A program made the translations under genes and the position numbers. A stretch of DNA of 64,000 nucleotides from Phaseolus vulgaris (lineage: Eukaryota; Streptophyta; Magnoliopsida; Fabales; Fabaceae). Positions 13,275-22,832 of the stretch are shown here, piece after piece. Under the pieces are notes generated by a model that did no database searches, was not told where the DNA came from, and saw only the letters and a list, made by a program, of their open reading frames with translations. The stretch covers positions 43,804,672-43,868,671 of the forward strand of contig NC_023759.2 of NCBI RefSeq assembly GCF_000499845.2, in the 5' to 3' direction. Position 1 is the first letter of the stretch. The number at the start of each line of letters is the position of its first letter.

Positions 13275-13538
13275 ATGATTCCAGCAGCTACTGATTTTTG
13301 TGTTAATGTGCAATTGGTTTAAGTGCAGGTGAAAAGTAAAGTGAACTCATTTCCCAGTAGAAGCAGTAAGAGTGGTGATAATGATCAACAATAAGGAGTG
13401 GAAATTAACAGCACTTTTCTAAATTTCCAACCTAATGATTCCAGCAGCTACAGATTTTTGTGTTAATGTGCAATTGGTTTAAGTGTAGGTGAAAAGTAAA
13501 TTGAACTCATTTCCCAGTAGAAGCAGTGAGAGTGGTGA
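13275..13538 (+). repeat. 104-bp direct repeat pair with 160-bp period
   Basis: 13275-13378 is repeated at 13435-13538 with only a few differences. Shared text includes GATTCCAGCAGCTAC, TTTTTGTGTTAATGTGCAAT and TCATTTCCCAGTAGAAGCAG. A short GTAAGGAG/ATAAGGAG echo follows each copy. No coding potential is seen, so it is a local tandem duplication. Confidence 0.88.
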
Positions 13539-13874
13539 AATCTAAAAGGTCTTGTAATAAAGATACAGTAAGGAGCGAAAAACATTGGTTTGGTTAGTAA
13601 TTATATACTAATTTAGAAATTATTTAATAATAATATAAATTAATTTAAAAATCAATGTTTTTTATAAATTTTTATAATTTAATTAATTATTTTACGATAA
13701 AAAAAAAGTTTGAAAAAAAAAATCAATAAAACTAAAGTCGTACATTATTCATTATCATGATATACTACTTCTTCACTAAATCTTTTGTGCTAAATCTTTT
13801 TTATGATCAGAAGAACTCCAAGACAACTTAACTTCTTCTGTTTGATTCGTGCTGGAGCAAGATTTACCTATTAT

Positions 13875-14888
13875 AAAAAATGCATATCAAGTAAAAATAG
13901 TTTAAACAAGACAAATAATTATAATTCTCAGTTTATATGCTATTAATATAAAAATTATTGGGAAAGAGTAAATTATATTTGTTGAAACTGTTATAGGTTT
14001 TTACCAGAAAAACAAGTGTGTTTCGTTTAAAGTTATGTAATAAATTAAAGAAGCAATGTTTTGTCATATGTCACAAATCCTTCAATTTTGCTTATATATA
14101 TAAATATAAATAATAATAATAATAATAGTAACAAGTAAATAAATAAATTTAATTAACTTTTAGATACATCGTAAATTTAGATATTTTTTAATTAAGTTCG
14201 ACTTTTTTTTTTTGTTTTATAGTGTTCAAAATATTTTTTTTATTTAAGTAATTTTTTATTTGATTTTTAATAAGATGATGTAAGTTACTTTTGTTTTCTT
14301 ATATGTAATTTATATAATTGACTTCAGTGTAATTATAGTGTAATTTGTTTTTTATTAATCAAGTTTCCTCTAATTCTTCAAAACTTGTCAATTAACTCGT
14401 CTTTTTTTTTTTTTTCTCTAAGACAGGTTGATTAGCAAATTAAAGAGAGAGAAATACAAATTGATCTACGAGTTGAGATGAAAAGATGAAAGTAACTATT
14501 ATTAACGATAAGATCATCTTAATGAAAAAATTAAATGAAAAAAATTAAACAACATGATATTTAGATAAAAAAAATATTGAGTACTCAATAAAATATTTTT
14601 TTTAATAGAAATTCAATTAAAAATAGTTAAGTTTATTATGTACTTAAAATTTAAGTGCCAAAAATATTAGTAAATTACACTAATTGAAATGAAAAGGAAA
14701 TAAAGGTAGAAATATCTTATATTTTAATTAATTATGTTAATTTTTGTGAAGTATATGATTTAGCTTAAATTCCAATGCAATGATGTGTTGGGCAATACTA
14801 CTTTTGAAATGTCAAAGCTATACCTTTTCTTTCCTCATGGGTTATATAGTGGCATTGCACCAAGTAGTGTCAACTATGTGTTTTCCTT
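13875..14888 (+). repeat. 1-kb direct duplication, copy 2
   Basis: This block corresponds throughout to 6831-7845, in the same orientation. Both ends are recognisable: AAAAAATGCATATCAA at the left, and GTGGCATTGCACCAAGTAGT then CAACTATGTG at the right. In copy 1 the acetyltransferase-like gene begins about 140 bp beyond the right end. Beyond the right end of copy 2 no trace of that gene is seen, and similarity stops abruptly at about 14888. Confidence 0.85.
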
Positions 14889-15409
14889 TTCATTAATGCG
14901 GCTGATTGTGTTAATTGGAAGATATGTCATACTGAAAATGATGATTATTTAACTTATTAGCTCAATCATATGTGCATTATGAAACTAAGATTATTGTATT
15001 TGATAAAAAAAAAAGTGACATTATTATGAGTAACAGTGAAGAGATTAAATGATGTTATATATTTATTATTTTACAATAAAGGTAGAATCTTTTGAAATGT
15101 CTTTTTTTTAATTGATACTTTTTGTTTAATATTATTTATGAAAACACATTATTCTATGTGTCCTTCCACACATATGTTTATAAAAACATATAAAGGTGGA
15201 GAAAAAAAAGTGAAGAAAGGGTGAAGAAGATGGACACATATTAAAAATAATTATCAATATACTATTTTTACAACAATTTTATAAAATAATATATGAATTA
15301 TGATATGTATATTTATTCATGTTTTCATGAAAATGTTTAACACCTTCTACCTTATTTCTATAAAGTAAAATGACATGTCGAGTTCTTTTTCTCTCTCACA
15401 TCACACATG
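14889..15409. other. Intergenic, no gene seen
   Basis: AT-rich sequence between the duplicated block and a MITE-like element. No coding frame, RNA gene or clear repeat was recognised. Confidence 0.5.
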
Positions 15410-15950
15410 TTGTGTTTGTATCCAACAAGAGAAAGTTAAGAGTTGAAATAAGCTGAAAGTTTGTAAATCAAGAAATAAAATAATAATAAAATATAGAAAT
15501 CGAGGTAAAATACTTCCAGCTTTCTTTCTTGAAAAAATATGCGAAAGATTTTGATTAATGTATATATATATATATATATATTATCAATATAAATAACAAT
15601 AATAATTATTAAAATGTTAATAAATATATAAAATGATAATTAAAATAAAAATATTAATAATAAATTTATGAAATAATAACTATAATTAAAAAATTATAAA
15701 TAATAATTAATGTTGATAAGAATAAATAATAATAAAATTAATTTATAATATATATTTTATAATTATTAAAAATTTACATAATACCACTAAAATATCAAAA
15801 TTTCCACACAACCATCTCATCATTCATCAAATTTAATAAACTTTCCTCACAAATCTACTCTAATATATCTCTAATCCAAACAATCTCAATTTCTTCTCAA
15901 ATTACTTCAAATTCACTCCCTCAAATCTCCTCCTCAATCCAAACACACCA
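15410..15950. mobile_element. MITE-like element with TGTGTTTGGAT-type ends
   Basis: The left end reads TTGTGTTTGTATCCAACAAG and the right end reads CAATCCAAACACACCATA, giving short inverted ends built on TGTGTTTGGAT. The left arm is purine-rich (GAGAAAGTTAAGAGTTGAAA) and the right arm is pyrimidine-rich (CTTCTCAAATTACTTCAAAT), as in foldback MITEs. The centre is nearly pure A/T with a TA run at 15561-15582. No ORF is present. The exact ends and target duplication are uncertain. An ACATGT sequence occurs near both ends but not at symmetrical distances. Confidence 0.5.
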
Positions 15951-16098
15951 TAACATCCACATGTTATTTAATTTAAAAAAAAAATTGTAAACAGAATGTC
16001 ATAAAGAAATAAAATTAAAGTTTTAAAATATAAAAACTTAAAACATTTATGAACAAAAAAATTAAACAATTTAATTATGTCAACTATATCCATCTTTA

Positions 16099-16492
16099 CA
16101 CTACAAGAAAATAATGAAATAGAAACCAATTTGTAGAAACCAAAATAATTAGTTGCAATAGTAACTAAATTAGAGACCATTTTAGAAACTAAAAAAAAAT
16201 TTGGTTTCTAAATTAATTTCTATTATTTTCTATTAGTGTTAAATAGTTTCTAAATTGATATCTAATTCGCAACCAAGGTTTTTTAGATCAAATTTAGAAA
16301 CTAAATAATTGGTAGTTAAAACCTTAGTTGCTAATTAGATACCAATTTATAAACTATTTAACAATAATAGAAACTAATTTAGAAACCAATTTTTTTTAGT
16401 TTCTAAAATGGTCTCTATTTTAGTTTCTATTGTAATTAATTATTTTAGTCTCTAAAAATTGGTTTTTATTTCATGATTTTCTTGTAGTAGTG
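16099..16492. mobile_element. CACTA-like foldback MITE
   Basis: The ends are CACTACAAGAAAAT on the left (16099) and ATTTTCTTGTAGTAGTG on the right. They are inverted repeats of the CACTACAAGAAAA type known from plant CACTA/En-Spm elements. The two halves are inverted copies of each other nearly to the middle: AGAGACCATTTTAGAAAC in the left arm matches GTTTCTAAAATGGTCTCT in the right arm. No coding capacity exists, so it must have been moved in trans. A clean 3-bp target duplication is not evident because the right end has an extra TAG. Confidence 0.78.
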
Positions 16493-17427
16493 TATTATAT
16501 CCTTCTTAAGATGTTTTTTTTGTAAATACTTTCTTGGAAGTAAATTATTTATACAAACTATTTTTTTTTAAATAATAATTTGCTTAATATTTAAATTTCC
16601 AAATACATTTGTCGAATATTTTTTTAAAATATACATAACCAGCAGATTTTTGTCAATTTGTAATTTATATCTAAGTTATTTATATAGATTAATCCGTGGA
16701 CAAATTTTTTTATGGACATATTCCCTATAACCTTGCTAATATTTGTATCACTTAAAAATCATTATGCGTTTATGATTCAAAATATTTGAAAATAAAAACT
16801 AATTAAAAATAATTATTGTGGAATTATTTGTGAAAAATTAGAAAATTAATCTAAATAAAATGTATGAATGTGAACTCATTTAGTAAATTTTTAAAAATTA
16901 TTAGAGGAAAGAGAAATATCTCTTAAATTATTAAAAAAGAAAAAAAAAATAGAAATGCACAATAAAATATTGAATAAAGTTTCTTTCACATGACAAATAT
17001 AAAAAAAAAACTACTTTACAAATATATTTTGAAATAAAATATTATATTATAATAAAATAATAATTTATTTAAGTGTAATATGAATGTAACCACTATCAAA
17101 TATCACTACTAAAAATACAGTGGTGCACTGTTTTATCGCAACTGAATTATCTCAATTCCCACAACTTTCATCTATCTCACCCACTATCTCAATTTCCACA
17201 ACTTTCATTTTTATTGCCCACTCCACTTTCGAAATAATAATAGGGGAATATATATTTACATTTCATTTTTTTATATATTACTACTCCTAATATTATTATT
17301 TTAATATTTTTTTAAGTTATATCCAAATCTCTTTCAAAGCATCATTTCCCATAATCATATATCTAGTTTTCAAATGAATGAAATATTCATAATATCAATA
17401 TAAGTCAATATAAAGGTTGTAAAACTA
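16493..17427. other. AT-rich intergenic, no gene seen
   Basis: AT-rich sequence with no coding frame. Around 17337-17395 the words TCATTTCCCA and CAAATGAATG occur. The same words recur, closer together, at 19325-19343 just beyond the right end of the TIR element. This might reflect a duplicated or rearranged flank. Confidence 0.4.
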
Positions 17428-17502
17428 GGTTTTATGACCATTATGGAGTTTTTTTTTTTTTACCAAAATAGAGTTGTTTTAAAAAAAATTATAAATATTG
17501 GC

Positions 17503-17561
17503 AAGTCGTGCCAACTTAGCACGACTTTATATGCAAAAGTCGTGCTAAGTTGGCACGACTT
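17503..17561. repeat. Inverted pair of 25-bp palindromic modules
   Basis: Two 25-base units, 17503-17527 and 17537-17561, are perfect reverse complements separated by 9 bases. Each unit is itself a hairpin: AAGTCGTGC, a 7-base loop (CAACTTA or TAAGTTG), then GCACGACTT. A third identical unit lies at 18661-18685 and degenerate ones at 19183-19199 and 19213-19237. The outer unit forms part of the terminal inverted repeat. The arrangement could extrude a cruciform or act as subterminal transposase-binding sites; neither is demonstrated. Confidence 0.9.
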
Positions 17562-17572
17562 TGTCAATACGA

Positions 17573-17665
17573 CCTATTATGGGACATATAATGCATTACA
17601 GACGTATAATCATTACGCTTCAACCGGGCTATTCTATTCCACCTCTTAGAAAGAAAAGAACTTAA
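17573..17665 (+). pseudogene. rpl23: 3' end of plastid rpl23 (truncated)
   Basis: The frame reads [11 protein letters not shown]...[17 protein letters not shown] then TAA. This is the C-terminus of plastid ribosomal protein uL23. Only about 30 codons remain; the upstream portion is absent because the plastid segment begins at about 17571. As in plastid genomes, it lies directly upstream of rpl2 (18 bases to the rpl2 ATG), which confirms transfer of a contiguous plastid DNA piece. It is not expected to function in the nucleus. Confidence 0.9.
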
Positions 17666-17683
17666 ATCAAAATACTTAATAGC

Positions 17684-18074
17684 ATGGCGATACATTTATA
17701 CAAAACTTCTACCCCAAGCACACGCAATGGAGCCGTAGACAGTAAAGTAAAATCCAATCCACGAAATCATTTGATCTATGGACAACATCGTTGTGGTAAA
17801 GGCCGTAATGCCAGAGGAATAATTACCGCAGGGCATAGAGGGGGAGGTCATAAGCGTCTATACCGTCAAATTGATTTTCGATGGAATGAAAAAAACATAT
17901 ATGGTAGAATCGTAACCATAGAATATGACCCTAATCGAAATGCATCCATTTGTCTCATACACTATGGGGATGGTGAGAAAAAATATATTTTACACCCCAG
18001 AGGGGCTATAATTGGAGATACCATTGTTTCTGGTACAGAAGTTCCAATAAAAATGGGAAATGCCCTACCTTTGA
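17684..18074 (+). pseudogene. rpl2: Plastid-derived rpl2 exon 1, nuclear copy without exon 2
   Basis: The 130-codon frame [20 protein letters not shown]...[17 protein letters not shown] is exon 1 of plastid ribosomal protein uL2, uninterrupted. The exon ends at 18074 (...CCT TTG A), exactly where the plastid group II intron starts with GTGCG, as the group II 5' consensus requires. Exon 2, which carries most of the C-terminal RNA-binding region, is missing. Translation would run 11 nt into the intron and stop at 18085. Compared with the plastid protein as remembered, several residues look changed (for example DFRWNEKN where plants usually have DFRRNEKD), as expected for a nuclear copy drifting without selection. 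There is no plastid transit peptide and no nuclear promoter is evident. Treat as a nuclear plastid-DNA insertion, not an active gene. Confidence 0.93.
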
Positions 18075-18658
18075 GTGCGGTTTGAACTATTGATTTACGT
18101 AATTGGAAGTAACCAACTAGGTTTACGGCGAAACCTAGAAATCGATCACTGATCCAATTGGAGTACCTCTACAGGATAGACCTCAACATAAAACTGAAGA
18201 GTAACGGCAGCAAGTGATTGAGTTCAGTAGTTCCTCATATCAAATTATTGACTCTCGAGATATAGTAATATGGAGAAGACAAAATTGTTTCAAGCACTGA
18301 CAGAACCGGAAGCACCCTTTGTTTCAAACAGGGGAGGGCGGGTTATTCACATTTCATTTGATGGTCAGAGGCGAATTGAAAGCTAAGCTGTGGTAATTCT
18401 AAGGATTCCCCCTGGGAAAAAGAGAGATGTCTCCTACGTTACCCGTACCATGTGGAAGTAGCGACGTAATTTCATAGAGTCATTCAGTCTGAATGCTACA
18501 TGAAGAACATAAGCCAGATGAAGGAATGGGAAGACCTAGGATGTAGAAGATCATAACATGAGCGGCAGATTTGAATTCCTATATACCCACTCGTGCGGTA
18601 CTTCATTGTGCGATATATAGAAGATCCATCTGTATAGATATCATCATCTACATCCAGA
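18075..18658 (+). other. 5' part of the plastid rpl2 group II intron
   Basis: This starts GTGCGGTTTGAACTATTG and continues with rpl2-intron sequence (for example AGGGGAGGGCGGGTTATTC and GATGTCTCCTACGTTACCCG). It is markedly more GC-rich than the surrounding nuclear DNA. Plastid similarity ends at CTACATCCAGA (18658), where native plastid intron sequence would continue. The join to the palindromic module at 18661 is abrupt. The 3' intron domains V-VI and exon 2 are absent, so splicing is impossible. Confidence 0.88.
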
Positions 18659-18660
18659 CA

Positions 18661-18718
18661 AAGTCGTGCCAACTTAGCACGACTTTGTCCACGTCATATA
18701 TATATATATATATATATT
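18661..18718. repeat. Third 25-bp palindromic module followed by (TA)n
   Basis: 18661-18685 repeats the AAGTCGTGC...GCACGACTT module exactly. It is followed by TTGTCCACGTCAT and a TA dinucleotide run (18696-18718). The right-end inner module (19183-19199, read on the other strand) is followed by a matching CGTCCACATCAT, so both modules share extended flanks. Confidence 0.88.
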
Positions 18719-19182
18719 TATTTATTTTTAATTTTCTTGTAAAATTTTCTTATTTAGATATTGACTAGTAAGTTATGTAATGTTTAAAATTAATTTGATA
18801 CATAATTTTCTAAGGGTGTTAGTTTTAAGCAATAAAAAATGAATAATTGTGTATGGATCATGTTTGACGATAATATAATATATTAATTTGGTTATTAGAT
18901 TAATAAAAAATATTAAAAACAAAAAAAATATTCATATTGCAAAATCGAAGGTCACAATAAAAGTAATTATCCGCACAAACAAGCTTGATAATAAAATTCA
19001 ATTTCAAGTTTGATTATTAATTTTCTCATTTTCTTTACCTAAGTATTTATACCTTCATAACAAATTTATTTATCAAATTAATTTCAAATATTACATAACT
19101 TATAATTTTAATTATAATTAAATAATTATAATATATATTTATTTAAAAATAAAAAAAAAATTAAAAAAATATGATGTGGACG

Positions 19183-19237
19183 AAGTCATGCCAACTTGGG
19201 ATTGACATGGTAAAGTCGTACTAAATTGACACGACTT
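19183..19237. repeat. Degenerate palindromic modules of the right TIR
   Basis: 19183-19199 (AAGTCATGCCAACTTGG) and 19213-19237 (AAGTCGTACTAA...ACACGACTT) are diverged counterparts of the two left modules. They sit in mirror position, so the inverted repeat covers both modules on each side. Confidence 0.8.
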
Positions 19238-19525
19238 ACCCCATATTTATAATTTTTTTTGACAACAACCCATTTTGGTAAAAAAAATAAAAAAATCCTA
19301 TGATGGTCATAACACCGGTAAAAGAATCATTTCCCAAATGAATGTGAAAAAGAAAATACCGGTGTCAAGCTACCATCATTGGCTTCTTCTTTTATGGAAA
19401 TAATCATCACCCTTTCAATTCTCCATTTTTTTCAAAATAAAACCATAATAAATATTAATATTTATAATAAAAAAAATGTAAATAAACATTAATTTTTTTT
19501 TCAACTCTCCATGAATATCCCCCAC

Positions 19526-19537
19526 CCATATATATGC
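19526..19537 (+). promoter_or_regulatory. TATA box of the first NFD4-like gene
   Basis: CCATATATATGC lies about 105 bases upstream of the ATG at 19635, a normal TATA-to-start distance for a plant gene with a short leader. The TIR element carrying plastid DNA ends only about 210 bp further upstream. Confidence 0.5.
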
Positions 19538-19634
19538 ATGGTTCTTCACAAGAAAGAGTGCTTAACCCCATAATCGAACATCATCAGTGAAAAACGGTGG
19601 TGGAGAGTTTGCAGGTGCTGGTGGTTGGAGAGAA

Positions 19635-21392
19635 ATGAAGAGCTTGATCTACCATGTTATCGCGGGGCGTTGGTTCATGCTCTATGCATCTATGCTTATC
19701 ATGGCTGCTGCAGGGGCAGTTTATATGTTTGGCATGTACTCTAACGAGGTTAAAACCTCTTTTGGGTATGACCAAACCACTGTTAACTTGCTCAGCTTCT
19801 TCAAAGACATGGGTGCCACATTTGGAATCATATCAGGGTTGATCAACGAGGTAACACCACCCTGGGTGGTACTCTCAATGGGGGTTCTTATGAACTTCTT
19901 TGGCTACTTCATGATATGGCTTGCAGTCTCTGACCGAATTGCCAAACCCCAAGTTTGGCAAATGTGTCTCTACACTTTCATTGGTGGAAATTCTCAGACC
20001 TATGCCACCACTGGTGCTTTAGTCACATGTGTCAAGAACTTCCCAGGAAGCCGTGGTAGTCTTTTAGGCCTACTCAAAGGTTACGTTGGTCTAAGTGGGG
20101 CCATCATGGCTCAGTTCTACCATGCCTTTTATGGTGATCACAACCCTAAGGCCCTTATCTTACTCATTGCTTGGTTCCCTGCTGCTGTCTCCTTCCTTTT
20201 CCTTCCAACAATTCGGATATTCAACAACGTTTTCTATCACCATCGCAACGTGAACAGGGTTTTTTATCACCTTCTATACATTTCACTTGCCCTTGCAGGG
20301 CTTCTCATGGTTTTGATCATAATGCAAAACAAGCTCACTTTTACAAGGCAGGAATTCGTAGCCGATGGGGTTGTGGTTTTCTTCCTTCTTCTTCTCCCAC
20401 TTGTTGTTGTATTTAGAGAGGAAATAAACCAACTGAAAGCCAAAACGGAAGGTGTAACCGATTCAACATCCCAGTTGAAAGTAGTCACTGAAATTATTCC
20501 ACCTCCAAACGCGGAGCAAGAAGTACCAGCAACAATAAGTTCGAACGAGACAAGTTCTTGTTTCAGGAACATACTGAACCCCCCAAAGAGAGGAGAAGAC
20601 TACACCATTTTGCAAGCACTTTTCAGTATTGACATGCTGATTCTGTTCGTTGCAACAATATTTGGTGCTGGCGGAGCATTAACAGCCGTAGACAATCTAG
20701 GACAGATTGGAAGGTCATTGGGATACCCGAGGAAGAGCATCACAGCATGCGTGTCCTTATTAAGCATATGGAACTATTTGGGACGGGTAGTTGCAGGTTT
20801 TTCCTCTGAAACCTTGTTGACCAAATACAAAGTCCCTCGTCCCTTGGTTTTCACTCTTGTTATGCTTCTGAGTTGTGTTGGCCATATTCTGATTGCCCTT
20901 GGTGCCCCAAACGCCCTCTACTTCGCTTCCATGATTATAGGGTTCTCTTTGGGAGCTCAGTGGCCGCTAATCTATGCGATCATATCAGAAATATTTGGCC
21001 TTAAACATTACTCCACGCTGTACAACTTTGGAGCCGTGTCAAGCCCTGTTGGATCTTACATTCTAAACGTGAGACTCACAGGTGTTTTGTATGATAAAGA
21101 GGCTTTGAAACAGTTGAAGGCCAAAGGACTCTCGAGACAAGCGGGGAAGGAGCTTAACTGCGTTGGAGTGCAGTGCTACAGAATGGCGTTTATCATAATG
21201 ACGGTGGCAACGCTCTTTGCCTGCTTTATTGCATTTGTTTTGGTGCTGAGAACTAGAAAATTTTACAAGGGGGATATCTATAGAAACTTCAAAGTGGAAC
21301 ACGTAGCCGAAGAGAATGAGATCACCAAAACTGGTATCACAGAAGCACACGCAACTGCCTTAGGAGAAGAGGATAAGAAAAATGGAAAATGA
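19635..21392 (+). CDS. NFD4/nodulin-like major facilitator transporter, copy 1 (single exon, 585 aa)
   Basis: This is a membrane transporter of the plant nodulin-like/MFS group, named after Arabidopsis NUCLEAR FUSION DEFECTIVE 4. The substrate is unknown for most members. The ATG at 19635 (MKSLIYHVIAGRWFMLYAS) is chosen because it aligns with the start of the paralogue at 26101. The frame is open 16 codons further upstream but contains no ATG there. The N-terminal nodulin-like half (residues about 8-255) has paired membrane segments (FMLYASMLIMAAAGAVYMFG, PPWVVLSMGVLMNFFGYFMIW) and the conserved NFPGSRGSLLGLLKGYVGLSGA. A hydrophilic loop (about 265-335, KAKTEGVTDSTSQ) precedes LNPPKRGEDYTILQALFSID and a second MFS-like half with GGALTAVDNLGQIG. 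The tail is hydrophilic. About 12 hydrophobic segments are visible. It lies in tandem with 26101-27822, about 4.7 kb apart, clearly by duplication. Confidence 0.94.
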   Translation: MKSLIYHVIAGRWFMLYASMLIMAAAGAVYMFGMYSNEVKTSFGYDQTTVNLLSFFKDMGATFGIISGLINEVTPPWVVLSMGVLMNFFGYFMIWLAVSDRIAKPQVWQMCLYTFIGGNSQTYATTGALVTCVKNFPGSRGSLLGLLKGYVGLSGAIMAQFYHAFYGDHNPKALILLIAWFPAAVSFLFLPTIRIFNNVFYHHRNVNRVFYHLLYISLALAGLLMVLIIMQNKLTFTRQEFVADGVVVFFLLLLPLVVVFREEINQLKAKTEGVTDSTSQLKVVTEIIPPPNAEQEVPATISSNETSSCFRNILNPPKRGEDYTILQALFSIDMLILFVATIFGAGGALTAVDNLGQIGRSLGYPRKSITACVSLLSIWNYLGRVVAGFSSETLLTKYKVPRPLVFTLVMLLSCVGHILIALGAPNALYFASMIIGFSLGAQWPLIYAIISEIFGLKHYSTLYNFGAVSSPVGSYILNVRLTGVLYDKEALKQLKAKGLSRQAGKELNCVGVQCYRMAFIIMTVATLFACFIAFVLVLRTRKFYKGDIYRNFKVEHVAEENEITKTGITEAHATALGEEDKKNGK

Positions 21393-22832
21393 AGTGTTTG
21401 GGTTTAGTTACTGTTATTATTATGTCTTTTTTTTTATAAACTTAATGCACTACATTATCTTAAAGATACCTTGTTCATAAGCTGAATTGTAAAACATAGT
21501 TATCCAAAACGTAGGAAAGGATTCAGTCATGGAAAGTGATCCACCCACTTACAAAAGAGAAGGTATATTAATGGATTTCTTCATCACCACGATGACTCAC
21601 TTGTGTCGTCATATCCTACTCATACTCTTCCTTTCACACACTCTTTTACTTTCCAACTTTTTCCCTTTTGTCACAAAGGAAAGTAATAAGCAAGATATTA
21701 AATAAATAAATAAAAACACTTTTTTTATTCATATGGATAAAAATAAAATAATAGTGGAAAATAAGAGATTTTTTTCTGATTTATATGAGTAGAAATAAGT
21801 AATTAGAATAATTTAAAAGTATTTATTTACTTTTTGTATTTTTCTTGGTATTAATTACCCATTAGTGTTTTAAAAAATATTTAAATTTTTAAGAAATTAA
21901 AAAAAGATATTTCCTCTCATTTTATGTTAATTTAATGAAAAGTATTTTTCTCTCCTTACTTCTTCTAAATAAAAAATTATTTTAATTATATTTTTTCATT
22001 TTTAAAATAATCAATGGGTACTCCAACAAAATCTAAAACATAAACATCCATTTTCATTTGCAAAGTACAGTTTCATTAAAGTTTTGTACATCTCTAATAT
22101 TCAATACTCTTAATTCTTTAGTCATGCTATTTTATTTTGTTTTAAATCCTCTCTAGGAATTGTCTTTATAATTTCCTTATTTCATTAACTACCAATCTTG
22201 AAACTTCGAAAAAAGATTACTTATTTAATTTATTACCAATTTTGGAACTTTGAAAAAGAAGAGCAAGAATAGAGAAAAAGTTTAAATAAAAATCTAATTA
22301 AGTAAGCGTTTATTAAAAATATTTTTTTTTCAACAATAAATAGAATAATTAACACTATTTTATTTTTCCTTTTTTCTTCTTCTATTAAAATTTTCCCCTA
22401 ACTTGAAAACACCACAAATATGCGTGTTGAATCGCAGAAAGGTATGGAGAGAAATTTTGAGACCAATTTTACACGACAATTGTACATTTGAATGGTATTG
22501 CAACATCATACTATTTGTTAGCATAGAACTTTCATACCCTCATAACAACTTAAAGAATTTTGAGGATTTTCAAGCAAAAATTGATGAAGAAATGGCCTAT
22601 TTTTGTTACCTGTTAAATCAATGTCTCATTAGTGTACAATTTCACTTATTGCTTTATCATAGAACTCGCCATAGACCCAAATAATACATTTTAAAAAATT
22701 ACACTTTTATAAAAGTAGCAGAAGAAAAGCAACCATAGCTCAAACAAGTGAATTCACATGGGCCGACCAAAAAAAACTGAATTCACATGAGCCTCGGCTA
22801 AAATTGGGCTTACCAATATAGTGTCTTACTAG
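21393..22832. other. 3' UTR and intergenic sequence
   Basis: A short 3' UTR follows the first transporter gene. The rest is AT-rich with no coding signal. A 93-codon open stretch at 22403-22684 has no recognisable features and is not called. Confidence 0.5.

Larger units (their letters stand above)
17428..19316. mobile_element. Non-autonomous TIR element carrying a captured plastid fragment
   Basis: The left end GGTTTTATGACCATTATGG matches the reverse complement of the right end, GGTGTTATGACCATCATAGG. The inverted match continues for about 100 bases through TTTACCAAAAT, GTTGT, AAAAAAATTATAAATAT and an AAGTCGTG...CACGACTT module. The element is about 1.89 kb. It encodes no transposase, so it would depend on an outside enzyme. 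Long TIRs with captured foreign DNA resemble Mutator-like (Pack-MULE) elements, but the superfamily is an inference. GTAAAA lies near both outer ends (left about 17420, right 19317) but not as a clean 9-bp target duplication. The cargo is plastid DNA at 17571-18658. The right part (18686-19180) is AT-rich filler with no gene. Confidence 0.75.

Noticed and set aside
17684..18085. rpl2 as a functional nuclear gene
   Set aside because: Exon 2 and the end of the intron are missing. There is no transit peptide and the context is a transposon-like element.
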